A DNA stretch of 30,274 bases, from contig CBFIJI010000015.1 of assembly GCA_965662885.1 (NCBI GenBank), forward strand, positions 1 to 30,274, given 5' to 3'. Shown here in pieces: positions 16,749 through 24,689 of the stretch; position 1 is the stretch's first letter, and each line of letters starts with the position of its first letter. The notes under the pieces are model-generated. The model had not been told where the DNA came from. It worked only from the letters and a program-made list of their open reading frames with translations, and did not search any database. Position numbers and translations under genes: made by a program. Origin of the DNA: CBFIJI01 sp965662885. GTDB lineage: Bacteria; Bacteroidota; Bacteroidia; Flavobacteriales; Flavobacteriaceae.

Positions 16749-16756
16749 TATCTTCG
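16749..16756 (+). promoter_or_regulatory. Putative -7 box (TATCTTCG) for dCMP deaminase/ctp unit
   Basis: TATCTTCG matches the TAnnTTyG form of the Bacteroidota -7 element and ends four bases before the ATG at 16761. Transcription would then start at or very near the start codon, giving a leaderless or near-leaderless message. It also argues that ATG 16761, not the upstream TTG at 16746, is the true start. Confidence 0.45.
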
Positions 16757-16760
16757 CCCT

Positions 16761-17195
16761 ATGAACAAACAATCCAAATATGATCATGCTTATCTCGCCA
16801 TGGCACAGACCTGGGGTAAATTATCGTATTGTGAACGGAAAAAAGTAGGGGCTCTTATTGTTAAAGACCGTATGATTATTTCAGATGGTTATAATGGAAC
16901 ACCCTCTGGTTTCGAAAATGTTTGTGAAGACGAGGCACATTACACCAAATGGTATGTATTACATGCAGAAGCTAATGCTATTTTAAAGGTAGCAGGGTCC
17001 ACTCAGTCGTGTAAAGGAGCTACCCTTTATATTACCTTATCCCCTTGCAAAGAATGCAGTAAACTAATCCATCAATCTGGCATCACGCGTGTTGTTTATG
17101 CAAAAGCGTATAAAGATGTGAGTGGATTAAATTTTTTAAAGCGTGCTGGTGTTGCTGTTGAATGTTTAACCCCAATTAAAAATGAGCCGGTTTGA
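16761..17195 (+). CDS. dCMP deaminase (ComEB-like)
   Basis: Deaminates dCMP to dUMP, feeding thymidylate synthesis. The protein has 144 residues from ATG 16761. Zinc-binding motifs are clear: HAEANAIL (zinc ligand His and catalytic Glu) and PCKEC (two cysteine ligands). GYNGTPSGFENVCED before the HAE motif is typical of dCMP deaminases and separates it from cytidine or tRNA deaminases. LYITLSPC is also conserved. The stop overlaps the TTG start of the processing protease gene by four bases (TTGA), so translation is probably coupled. This pairing is, as far as I recall, common in Bacteroidota. Confidence 0.93.
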   Translation: MNKQSKYDHAYLAMAQTWGKLSYCERKKVGALIVKDRMIISDGYNGTPSGFENVCEDEAHYTKWYVLHAEANAILKVAGSTQSCKGATLYITLSPCKECSKLIHQSGITRVVYAKAYKDVSGLNFLKRAGVAVECLTPIKNEPV

Positions 17196-18778
17196 ATAAA
17201 AACACCTTTTACCTTTTTTTGATTGTTATTTTATCTTTAATCATTGGCTTTCAGTTTGGGTCACAAAAACAATTTCTTTTTGGATCTTCCATGAAAAAAG
17301 AGACCACAGTAGATAAACTTAATCGATTGCTTATTCTTCTTGAGAATGATTATGTTGATCAAATTGATACAGATAGTTTGGTTGGACAAATGATTGAAAA
17401 TATTGTGTCTGAGCTCGACCCGCATTCAATGTATATTCCAGTGGAACAGCAACAACAAATTGCTGAAAGTATGCGAGGAAATTTTGTAGGAATAGGGGTC
17501 AGTTTTCAGCTTCTAAAGGATACGATCGCTGTGGTTCGTGTGTTGGAAGATGGTCCGAGTGAAAAAGCGGGACTTAAAACTGGGGATCGAATTTTAATGG
17601 TCGATAAAGATACACTCTACCAAAAAGGCTTGACCTCCCAAGCCGTAGTCAGCCGGCTCAAAGGGTCTTCCAAATCGCCTATTCAGCTAAAAGTATATCG
17701 TAAATCCAACGATTCTATCTATAATTTTGAATTTGTACGCGGAGAAGTTCCACTTCCAAGCGTTTCGTCCTATTATATGATTGATGAACAAACAGGTTAT
17801 ATTAAAATCAACCGTTTTTCCAAAACAACCTATGATGAGTTTGAATTTGGGATGCGCTATTTGATGGAACAAAACCTTAAAAACTGCATTCTTGATTTAC
17901 GGGGAAATCCTGGAGGATATTTATTTCCAGCAACTCAAATTGCGGATACTTTCCTATCTCAAGGGAAATCCATTGTTGTTGTGGAAAGTAATAAGGGTAA
18001 AAAACAGACGACTATGTCCACGGGAAATGGTCTTTTTGAAGAGGGAAAACTATTTATTCTTGTAGATGAAAATTCAGCATCAGCTAGTGAAGTCATTGCT
18101 GGAGCAATACAAGACAATGACCGAGGTTGGATAATTGGCCGCCGCACCTTTGGAAAGGGATTGGTTCAACAACAAATGCCCTTAGGACAGGGAGATCAAA
18201 TCCGATTGACAACGGCGCGTTATTATACTCCAACGCGACGATCAATTCAGCGACCTTATGCTAAAAATACAAAAGAAGAATATTACGCTGAGGTTCAAGG
18301 TCGTTATGAATCTGGTGAAATGTTAAATAAAAAGAATGTTCCAATTGTGGATAGTTTGGCCTACATGACTCCAGAAGGCAGAACCGTTTACGGTGGAGGT
18401 GGAATTGTCCCTGATTTTTATATCACCAATAAAAACACCCTTGAAGAAGGATGGAACGATTTAGTGATTAAGTCCAATTTTGTGAATCGTTTTGTTTTCG
18501 AGGAGATGGATAAAAGGCGAGCCTATTATGAGGGTCTCAGCAAAGCCTTCTTCTACCATGAATTTAATGTTGAACGGGATTATTTTGTCAATGCCTTTGT
18601 CGCTTATTGTAAGAAGAATAATTATCCTATTGAGATGGGCGCCAAAGAGGAAAGCACTCTTTTGCAATCCATTAAAGCGTATATGGCACTCCAACTGTTT
18701 GATGAGGCGTTGTTTATTCAGCTCCTCAACGAAAAAGATGAGTTTATTATTTTTACCTTAGATCATATCAACAACTAG
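17192..18778 (+). CDS. S41 family C-terminal processing peptidase
   Basis: A 528-residue serine protease anchored by an N-terminal hydrophobic helix (residues ~5-22), acting in the periplasm. The order is a helical N-domain, a PDZ domain (~95-175, GNFVGIGVSF to LKVYRK), then the S41 catalytic core. By alignment with E. coli Tsp/Prc (Ser430, Asp441, Lys455), the catalytic dyad is Ser297 in NSASASEV and Lys322 in FGKGLVQQ, with Asp308 also conserved. The C-terminal ~130 residues form a helical extension. The start is TTG at 17192, overlapping the upstream stop; the next ATG would delete the membrane helix. Substrates are unknown. Confidence 0.93.
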   Translation: MNKNTFYLFLIVILSLIIGFQFGSQKQFLFGSSMKKETTVDKLNRLLILLENDYVDQIDTDSLVGQMIENIVSELDPHSMYIPVEQQQQIAESMRGNFVGIGVSFQLLKDTIAVVRVLEDGPSEKAGLKTGDRILMVDKDTLYQKGLTSQAVVSRLKGSSKSPIQLKVYRKSNDSIYNFEFVRGEVPLPSVSSYYMIDEQTGYIKINRFSKTTYDEFEFGMRYLMEQNLKNCILDLRGNPGGYLFPATQIADTFLSQGKSIVVVESNKGKKQTTMSTGNGLFEEGKLFILVDENSASASEVIAGAIQDNDRGWIIGRRTFGKGLVQQQMPLGQGDQIRLTTARYYTPTRRSIQRPYAKNTKEEYYAEVQGRYESGEMLNKKNVPIVDSLAYMTPEGRTVYGGGGIVPDFYITNKNTLEEGWNDLVIKSNFVNRFVFEEMDKRRAYYEGLSKAFFYHEFNVERDYFVNAFVAYCKKNNYPIEMGAKEESTLLQSIKAYMALQLFDEALFIQLLNEKDEFIIFTLDHINN

Positions 18779-18785
18779 CCAAGTT

Positions 18786-18983
18786 TTATTGCTTCATTAA
18801 TTTTGCAACTTTTCTAGAAAGTGTTAAAATAAGCAACAGTAAAAAGGCAGTGGCTGAAGCCATTGCTCCAATGACAGCAATTGCGCTACTATCTACTAAT
18901 GGGGCCTCCCAATTGATTTGCGTAATGTTAAAAACCATCATGCCCAAGGCCAGTATCATAAAAATTCGAAGAGTTATTTTCAT
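18786..18983 (-). CDS. Small two-helix membrane protein, function unknown
   Basis: A 65-residue protein with two hydrophobic segments (~4-21 and ~33-57), a short basic start and a basic end (SRKVAKLMKQ). I do not recognise a family. It is likely real: it has an ATG start, it fills the gap between two well-defined genes, and a TATCTTTG -7 box lies four bases upstream of its start. It converges on the protease gene with seven bases between stops, and no terminator hairpin is visible there. Confidence 0.62.
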   Translation of the reverse strand: MKITLRIFMILALGMMVFNITQINWEAPLVDSSAIAVIGAMASATAFLLLLILTLSRKVAKLMKQ

Positions 18984-18987
18984 AGTT

Positions 18988-18995
18988 CAAAGATA
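18988..18995 (-). promoter_or_regulatory. Putative -7 box (TATCTTTG) for the small membrane protein gene
   Basis: The minus strand reads TATCTTTG, an exact TAnnTTTG match, ending four bases upstream of the ATG at 18983. As with the dCMP deaminase gene, the transcript would be almost leaderless. No obvious -33 element is seen. Confidence 0.42.
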
Positions 18996-19012
18996 AGAGA
19001 CTTTCGTATATT

Positions 19013-19582
19013 TTAGATCAGCTGGCCAATGTTTGATGTGAATAATTTTACAGCAATGGCTAATAAAATGATTCCAAAAACTTTTCGAATGATATTAATC
19101 CCAGATTTACCCAACAAGCGCTGAATTCTTTTTGAGGATTTTAAAATAATATAGACAATGACGATGTTGATCAAAATAGCCACAATGATATTGATTACGT
19201 GGAATTCAGCACGTAATGAAAGTAAGGAGGTCATTGATCCTGCTCCCGCAATCATTGGAAATGCAATAGGAACAATGGCTGCAGTTTCTGGCGCATCATC
19301 ACGATAGATGGTGATTCCTAAAATCATTTCTAGAGCTAGGAATAAGATGACCAAAGAACCAGCAATAGCAAATGAATTGATATCTATTCCAATTAATTTT
19401 AAAATTTCTTCACCCAGGAATAAGAAAGCAATCATGATAATGGCAGCCACTATCGAGGCTTTTTCAGATTGAATATGCCCTACTTTTTCCCTTAAGGCTA
19501 TAATCAAAGGGATGTTTCCAACAATATCAATTACGGCAAATAAAATCATTCCCGCAGTAAGTATTTCTTTAAAATCGAGCAT
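19013..19582 (-). CDS. MarC family integral membrane protein
   Basis: A 189-residue inner-membrane protein with six hydrophobic helices. Typical MarC/NAAT features are DIVGNIPLIIAL near the N-terminus, FLGEEILKLIGIDINSFAIAG in the middle, and PIAFPMIAGAGSMTSLL, where the PLxxPxxAGPG-like motif is seen in variant form. Some relatives move neutral amino acids; the original drug-resistance claim for E. coli MarC was withdrawn in later work, so no substrate is assigned. It has its own TATATTTG box upstream and is divergent from the DUF3109 gene. Confidence 0.9.
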   Translation of the reverse strand: MLDFKEILTAGMILFAVIDIVGNIPLIIALREKVGHIQSEKASIVAAIIMIAFLFLGEEILKLIGIDINSFAIAGSLVILFLALEMILGITIYRDDAPETAAIVPIAFPMIAGAGSMTSLLSLRAEFHVINIIVAILINIVIVYIILKSSKRIQRLLGKSGINIIRKVFGIILLAIAVKLFTSNIGQLI

Positions 19583-19598
19583 AGCTATAAATTTTCCG

Positions 19599-19606
19599 CA
19601 AATATA
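19599..19606 (-). promoter_or_regulatory. Putative -7 box (TATATTTG) for the MarC-family gene
   Basis: The minus strand has TATATTTG, matching TAnnTTTG, 16 bases upstream of the ATG at 19582. On the opposite strand, TTAATTTG at 19644-19651 may serve the divergent DUF3109 gene, with one mismatch. Confidence 0.4.
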
Positions 19607-19657
19607 AATTTTTGTTTCCTTTTTTTTTCATCTTATAATAGTATTAATTTGCGTTAT

Positions 19658-20236
19658 ATGATTTCAATTGAAAACACATTAGTATCCGAGGAGATAATTA
19701 AAGAGGAATTTGTTTGTAATATTTCTCAGTGCAAAGGAGAGTGCTGTGTTGCCGGTGAGGCAGGCGCACCACTTGATAGTGAAGAAGTGCAGCTTTTGGA
19801 AGACAACAAGCAGGCTATTTCGGAACATTTAAATTCTAACGGTAATTTTGCCATCGCCCAACAAGGGGTTGCCATAAAAGGGCCAGATGGGCAATGGGAA
19901 ACTCCACTTGTAGAGGGTAAAGAATGTGCCTATACTGTTTTTTCTAAAGAAGGAATCGCTAAATGTGGGATAGAAGTTGCACACAAAAAAGGAGCAATCT
20001 CTTGGAAAAAGCCACTATCCTGTCATCTCTATCCAATTCGTATTGAAAAGTACAGCGCATTTACAGCAGTCAATTACCACCGTTGGTCCATCTGTAAAGC
20101 AGCCTGTGATTTTGGGGCATCACTAAAAATTCCTGTCTACCAATTCCTTAAAGAACCCTTGATTCGAAAGTTTGGATTTGGGTGGTTTAAAAAATTGGAA
20201 GAAACCGCGTCCCAAAACACTAATCAACAATCCTAG
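19658..20236 (+). CDS. DUF3109 family cysteine-rich protein
   Basis: A 192-residue soluble protein of a family common in Bacteroidota. The opening MISIENTLVSEEIIKEEFVC leads to a cysteine cluster (Cys20, Cys25, Cys29, Cys30 in CNISQCKGECC). More cysteines follow in GKECAY, KCGIE, LSCHLYPIR and SICKAACDFG. The pattern recalls metal-chelating YkgJ-type proteins and suggests a bound metal or Fe-S cluster. No activity is known. ATG 19658 is chosen over an in-frame TTG at 19649, because the TTG lies within a possible -7 box. The 200 bases downstream hold only an AT-rich inverted repeat (20291-20313) and the upstream region of nrdB. Confidence 0.88.
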   Translation: MISIENTLVSEEIIKEEFVCNISQCKGECCVAGEAGAPLDSEEVQLLEDNKQAISEHLNSNGNFAIAQQGVAIKGPDGQWETPLVEGKECAYTVFSKEGIAKCGIEVAHKKGAISWKKPLSCHLYPIRIEKYSAFTAVNYHRWSICKAACDFGASLKIPVYQFLKEPLIRKFGFGWFKKLEETASQNTNQQS

Positions 20237-20437
20237 TCTTTTCGCACCCTAACCCGAAATATAATTTGTAATAGACTAATAATCAATAACTTAAAAAAAG
20301 CTGTTTTTTTTAAAAATCCCTCTTTTTGTTAAAAACTTTAATTGTTTGTGGAAAAGTATCACTTTTATTTCCGCTTCCTTTTCCCCAACTTTGTATAGTT
20401 ATTCAAAAATCAAAATTCCATAATAAAAGACATTCTA

Positions 20438-21415
20438 ATGCAAGCAGTTGAACCAATCCTAGAAGAAAACAAAAATCGTTTCGTAATTTTTCCTATCCAA
20501 CACCATGACATTTGGGAATGGTATAAAAAAATGGAAGCAAGTTTTTGGACAGCTGAGGAAATTGATTTGCATCAGGATCTTAATGATTGGAATACGAAGC
20601 TTAACGATGATGAAAAATATTTCATCAAGCATATTCTTGCGTTCTTTGCTGCGTCAGACGGTATCGTTAATGAAAATTTAGCTGAAAATTTTGTCAATGA
20701 AGTACAGTATTCCGAAGCTAAATTTTTCTATGGTTTTCAAATCATGATGGAAAACATCCATTCTGAAACCTATTCTTTACTAATAGATACTTATGTTAAA
20801 GATGATGTTGAAAAAAATAACCTCTTTCAAGCTATAGAAGTTTTTCCAGCGATCAAATTAAAAGCTGATTGGGCTTTGAAATGGATTGACTCCGATTCTT
20901 TTGCTGAACGACTGATTGCCTTTGCAGCGGTAGAGGGTATTTTCTTTTCTGGTGCCTTTTGTTCTATTTTCTGGCTGAAAAAAAGAGGTTTAATGCCTGG
21001 ATTGACCTTTTCTAACGAGCTCATTTCCCGTGATGAAGGTGTTCACTGTGATTTCGCAGTTCATTTACACAACCACCACTTAATTAATAAAGTACCTAAG
21101 AAACGAATTCGTGAGATTCTTGTTGATGCACTTAACATCGAGCGAGAATTCATCACAGAATCGTTACCTGCAAGCCTGATTGGGATGAACTCTAAACTTA
21201 TGACACAGTATCTTGAGTTTGTTACCGATCGTTTATTGGTCGAATTGGGATGTGAAAAAGAATACAATGTGACGAATCCATTTGATTTTATGGACATGAT
21301 TTCACTTCAAGGAAAAACAAACTTCTTTGAAAAACGCGTTGGTGAATATCAAAAAGCCGGTGTTTTAAACAATGACAATAAAGAAACTAAGATAAGCTTT
21401 GATGCTGATTTTTAA
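20438..21415 (+). CDS. nrdB: Class Ia ribonucleoside-diphosphate reductase, small subunit (R2)
   Basis: Holds the diiron-tyrosyl radical cofactor that activates NrdA for making deoxyribonucleotides. The protein has 325 residues and is strikingly like eukaryotic R2. By alignment with mouse R2, iron ligands are Asp74, Glu105, His108, Glu166, Glu200 and His203. The radical tyrosine is Tyr112 in ENIHSETYSLL, so this is a tyrosyl-radical enzyme rather than a tyrosine-less class Ic. The conserved stretch VEGIFFSGAFCSIFWLKKRG is intact. The C-terminus ends in KISFDADF, the acidic/aromatic tail that docks on R1. CAACTTTG at ~20385, a weak -7-like match, is the only promoter hint. nrdA follows after 101 bases. 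Confidence 0.96.
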   Translation: MQAVEPILEENKNRFVIFPIQHHDIWEWYKKMEASFWTAEEIDLHQDLNDWNTKLNDDEKYFIKHILAFFAASDGIVNENLAENFVNEVQYSEAKFFYGFQIMMENIHSETYSLLIDTYVKDDVEKNNLFQAIEVFPAIKLKADWALKWIDSDSFAERLIAFAAVEGIFFSGAFCSIFWLKKRGLMPGLTFSNELISRDEGVHCDFAVHLHNHHLINKVPKKRIREILVDALNIEREFITESLPASLIGMNSKLMTQYLEFVTDRLLVELGCEKEYNVTNPFDFMDMISLQGKTNFFEKRVGEYQKAGVLNNDNKETKISFDADF

Positions 21416-21476
21416 TATCTCAGCCTAGCTTTCTTAGACTAATTTTCATTACTTATTTACAACAAATAACCCCACC

Positions 21477-21498
21477 CGAACAGCCTACACGTTGTTCG
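21477..21498 (+). other. Hairpin between nrdB and nrdA
   Basis: CGAACAGC (21477-21484) can pair with GTTGTTCG (21491-21498), with one G-U pair and a six-base loop. It lies in the 101-base gap between the two subunit genes and ends 18 bases before the nrdA ATG. It lacks a following T-run, so it is not a standard terminator. It might affect mRNA processing or nrdA translation. Confidence 0.3.
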
Positions 21499-21516
21499 AC
21501 TAAAAATTTATGACAT

Positions 21517-23952
21517 ATGTATGTAGTTAAAAGAGATGGACGCAAAGAGCCCATCATGTTTGATAAAATCACAGCTCGAATCCGTAAGTTGTGTTATGGT
21601 TTAAATGAACTTGTTGATCCAACACGTGTAGCTATGCGTGTGATCGAAGGGCTTTACGATGGAGTAACAACTTCTGAGTTGGATAATCTAGCTGCTGAAA
21701 TTGCCGCTTCCATGACCACCACCCATCCCGATTTTGCACAACTTGCTGCACGTATTTCCGTTTCTAACTTACACAAAAACACCAAAAAGTCATTTTCGGA
21801 GACAATGACTGATTTATATCACTACGTCAATCCTAGAACTGGAAAAGATGCACCCTTACTTTCTGACGAAGTTTACAAAGTCATCAAGGATAATGCTGAT
21901 TTTTTAGATTCAAGTATCATCTATAATCGTGATTTTGGATATGACTTTTTTGGATTTAAAACACTAGAGCGTTCGTATCTATTAAAACTTAACGGAAAGA
22001 TTGTAGAACGACCACAGCATATGTTGATGCGGGTTTCTATCGGAATACATTTAGACGATTTGGATGCAGTGATTGAGACCTATGAATTGATGTCTAAACG
22101 GTATTTCACCCATGCGACACCCACACTTTTCAATTCAGGAACACCCAAGCCACAAATGTCCTCATGTTTTCTGCTAACCATGCAGGAAGACAGTATTGAT
22201 GGTATTTACGACACCTTAAAACAAACAGCAAAAATTTCTCAATCTGCTGGTGGAATAGGTCTTTCTATTCATAATATCCGCGCTACGGGATCCTATATTT
22301 CAGGAACTAATGGTACTTCCAATGGAATTGTCCCAATGCTCCGTGTTTTTAATGACACTGCCCGCTATGTAGATCAGGGTGGAGGAAAACGAAAAGGTTC
22401 TTTCGCTATCTATGTCGAACCATGGCATGCTGATATTTATGACTTTTTAGAGCTTAAGAAAAATCATGGGAAAGAAGAAATGCGTGCTCGTGACTTGTTT
22501 TACGCTATGTGGGTTCCCGATTTGTTTATGAAACGTGTAGAGGAAAATTCTACATGGACGCTTATGTGTCCAAATGAATGTCCAGGGCTTTACGATTGTC
22601 ACAGTGAAGAATTTGACGCCCTATATTTATCTTATGAAAAAGAGGGGAAAGGCCGTAAGACCATCAAAGCACGTGAACTATGGGAAAAAATCTTAGAATC
22701 ACAAATTGAAACAGGGACACCTTATATGCTTTATAAGGATTCTGCCAATCGCAAGTCAAATCAACAAAACTTGGGAACTATCCGTTCTTCCAACCTCTGT
22801 ACAGAGATATTGGAGTACACTTCTCCCGATGAAATTGCGGTATGTAACTTGGCTTCGATTGCACTTCCTATGTTTATCAAAGATGGTGCTTTTGATCATG
22901 ATGAACTCTTTCGCGTCACCAAGCAAGTCACAAAAAACCTTAACCGTGTTATAGATCGTAACTATTATCCAGTTCAAGAAGCAGCCAATTCCAATTTTAG
23001 ACACCGTCCTGTAGGATTAGGGGTTCAAGGTCTTGCCGACGCTTTTATAAAATTACGGATGCCTTTTACTTCTGAGGAAGCTAAACAACTGAACCAAGAG
23101 ATTTTTGAAACGCTTTACTTTGCTGCGGTTACAGCCTCTGTAGAAGAAGCTGAAAAAGATGGTCCCTATGAAACATACAAAGGCTCTCCTATGTCCAAAG
23201 GACAGTTCCAGTACAATATGTGGGGCATAAAAGATGAAGAACTCAGCGGTCGATGGGCTTGGGGTGACTTACGTAAGCAAGTTAAAAAACATGGGGTGCG
23301 TAATTCGCTTCTTGTGGCACCTATGCCTACGGCTTCTACCTCTCAAATTCTAGGAAACAATGAATGTTTTGAACCCTATACCTCTAACATTTACACCCGC
23401 CGTGTACTTTCTGGAGAATTTATTGTTGTTAACAAGCATCTCCTTATTGATCTTGTTTCTTTAGGGCTTTGGAATGAAGATATGAAACAGGAATTGATGC
23501 GTGCCAATGGATCCATTCAGAACATTGAGGGAATTCCTGATCATATTAAGGAACTGTACTTAACAGTTTGGGAAATGAGTATGAAAGATATTATCGACAT
23601 GTCCAGACAACGAGGATATTTTATTGACCAATCGCAATCCCTCAACTTGTTTATGGAAGGTGCAACCATGGCCAAATTAACCTCAATGCATTTCTATGCA
23701 TGGAAATCAGGCTTAAAAACAGGGATGTATTACTTACGTACAAAGTCTGCTGTTGATGCGATCAAGTTTACTTTGGATAAAACCAAAGTTCCAGAGACCA
23801 AAGTGGTTGCTGATGTTGCTGCTGTAGGTACTGCTGCGGCAACTCCACAAAAACCAGTTGCTGTTGAGCCATTAACTCCAGAAGAACTAAAACAAATGCT
23901 ATCACAGTCCCAATCTAATGAAGATGATGACTGCTTAATGTGTGGTTCTTAA
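21517..23952 (+). CDS. nrdA: Class Ia ribonucleoside-diphosphate reductase, large subunit (R1)
   Basis: The catalytic subunit, 811 residues, which reduces ribonucleoside diphosphates. Residues 1-~90 form one ATP-cone (YVVKRDGRKEPIMFDKI), the allosteric activity site. The active-site set matches human RRM1: redox pair Cys217 (QMSSCFLL) and Cys443 (AVCNLAS), thiyl Cys428, and Asn426 and Glu430 in NLCTE. YYLRTK near residue 740 holds the radical-transfer tyrosines. The C-terminal tail ends CLMCGS (Cys806, Cys809), the thioredoxin-reducible pair, after a low-complexity alanine-rich linker (~765-785). It lies in the same direction as nrdB and ends 28 bases before a strong terminator. Confidence 0.96.
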   Translation: MYVVKRDGRKEPIMFDKITARIRKLCYGLNELVDPTRVAMRVIEGLYDGVTTSELDNLAAEIAASMTTTHPDFAQLAARISVSNLHKNTKKSFSETMTDLYHYVNPRTGKDAPLLSDEVYKVIKDNADFLDSSIIYNRDFGYDFFGFKTLERSYLLKLNGKIVERPQHMLMRVSIGIHLDDLDAVIETYELMSKRYFTHATPTLFNSGTPKPQMSSCFLLTMQEDSIDGIYDTLKQTAKISQSAGGIGLSIHNIRATGSYISGTNGTSNGIVPMLRVFNDTARYVDQGGGKRKGSFAIYVEPWHADIYDFLELKKNHGKEEMRARDLFYAMWVPDLFMKRVEENSTWTLMCPNECPGLYDCHSEEFDALYLSYEKEGKGRKTIKARELWEKILESQIETGTPYMLYKDSANRKSNQQNLGTIRSSNLCTEILEYTSPDEIAVCNLASIALPMFIKDGAFDHDELFRVTKQVTKNLNRVIDRNYYPVQEAANSNFRHRPVGLGVQGLADAFIKLRMPFTSEEAKQLNQEIFETLYFAAVTASVEEAEKDGPYETYKGSPMSKGQFQYNMWGIKDEELSGRWAWGDLRKQVKKHGVRNSLLVAPMPTASTSQILGNNECFEPYTSNIYTRRVLSGEFIVVNKHLLIDLVSLGLWNEDMKQELMRANGSIQNIEGIPDHIKELYLTVWEMSMKDIIDMSRQRGYFIDQSQSLNLFMEGATMAKLTSMHFYAWKSGLKTGMYYLRTKSAVDAIKFTLDKTKVPETKVVADVAAVGTAAATPQKPVAVEPLTPEELKQMLSQSQSNEDDDCLMCGS

Positions 23953-23980
23953 GAGCACCAACAACTATTTCCTTTTAGAC

Positions 23981-24017
23981 AACCTCCCAGCGAATCTTCG
24001 TTTTGGGAGGTTTTTTT
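23981..24017 (+). terminator. Strong rho-independent terminator after nrdA
   Basis: AACCTCCCA (23981-23989) pairs perfectly with TGGGAGGTT (24004-24012). The loop contains a small inner stem (CGAA/TTCG), and a run of seven T residues spans 24011-24017. It closes the nrdBA unit. In the 369-base gap 23953-24321, the rest (24018-24290) shows no open reading frame, RNA gene or repeat that I can support. Confidence 0.9.
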
Positions 24018-24290
24018 GTACTGCTTATGGTGTCTTTTCTACCGCTCATTCGTCTTCCTAGTATTTTATTTGAATCATTTAAGAACGAATCTGTACGGGA
24101 TTTAATTAAGATATTTCTTATAAATCCACACTTTTTTAAGCTCTTTTCCTGCGAAATCGATCCTTAAAGCCTTCTTTCTGTTTTCTAAACTTTAGCTGTC
24201 AACGACTGTTTTTACTAGAATAAAAGGAGAGAGCTACTCCCAATGTTAATTTAACGTTAATTAAATATGTCTTTTATGTAAAATTAATGT

Positions 24291-24298
24291 TATCTTTG
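24291..24298 (+). promoter_or_regulatory. Putative -7 box (TATCTTTG) for the YwqK-like gene
   Basis: TATCTTTG, an exact match to TAnnTTTG, lies 23 bases before the ATG at 24322. A 10-base palindrome TTAACGTTAA at 24251-24260, about 30 bases further upstream, could be an operator or chance in AT-rich DNA. No clear -33 TTTG is visible. Confidence 0.48.
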
Positions 24299-24321
24299 AG
24301 TTAACAAATAAAGATTATATC

Positions 24322-24687
24322 ATGAGACTAACACTATTTTTTGCTTTACTTTTTTCCACTGCACTTTTTGCACAACAGAATGCCATCACTAAAGAATTGA
24401 TTAAAGAAGGCGATTTGACGAAGTACACCGAGTATTATAAAGATGGATCGATTGCACAAACAGGCTTTTTTAAAAATAACCAATTACACGGCCAATGGAT
24501 CAGTTATGATCAACTAGGGAATAAACGTTCTATGGGTAATTACAAAAATGGCAAAAAGACGTCTAAATGGATCATTTGGTCTAAAACAAATCTAATAGAA
24601 GTGGAATATGTCAACAATACAATTACCAAAACTGTGGTATGGGATCGGTCGGATGTCTTGGCGAACGTTGAGTCTTTGACCAATTAA
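24322..24687 (+). CDS. Secreted YwqK/MORN-like repeat protein
   Basis: A 121-residue exported protein. The signal peptide is residues 1-~18 (LFFALLFSTALFAQ). The mature part has two or three MORN/YwqK-type beta-hairpin repeats: YYKDGSIAQTGFFKNNQLHG, then YDQLGNKRSMGNYKNGKKTSKW. Such proteins are labelled toxin-antitoxin YwqK family antitoxin in databases. No toxin partner is present here, and the signal peptide argues for an envelope role, so the antitoxin label should not be taken as function. Stops of this gene and the convergent PiT gene are only two bases apart, with no visible terminator. Confidence 0.8.
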   Translation: MRLTLFFALLFSTALFAQQNAITKELIKEGDLTKYTEYYKDGSIAQTGFFKNNQLHGQWISYDQLGNKRSMGNYKNGKKTSKWIIWSKTNLIEVEYVNNTITKTVVWDRSDVLANVESLTN

Positions 24688-24689
24688 AT

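Noticed and set aside
20291..20313. Inverted repeat TTAAAAAAA / TTTTTTTAA after the DUF3109 gene, a possible terminator.
   Set aside because: The stem is only A-T pairs and lies in very AT-rich DNA; too weak to call.
23953..24290. The 369-base gap after nrdA as a possible small RNA or hidden gene.
   Set aside because: Apart from the terminator and the downstream -7 box, I found no convincing reading frame, hairpin series or repeat.
24322..24687. YwqK-like gene as an antitoxin of a toxin-antitoxin pair.
   Set aside because: No toxin gene is adjacent, and the protein has a signal peptide, so it is probably an exported MORN-type protein.
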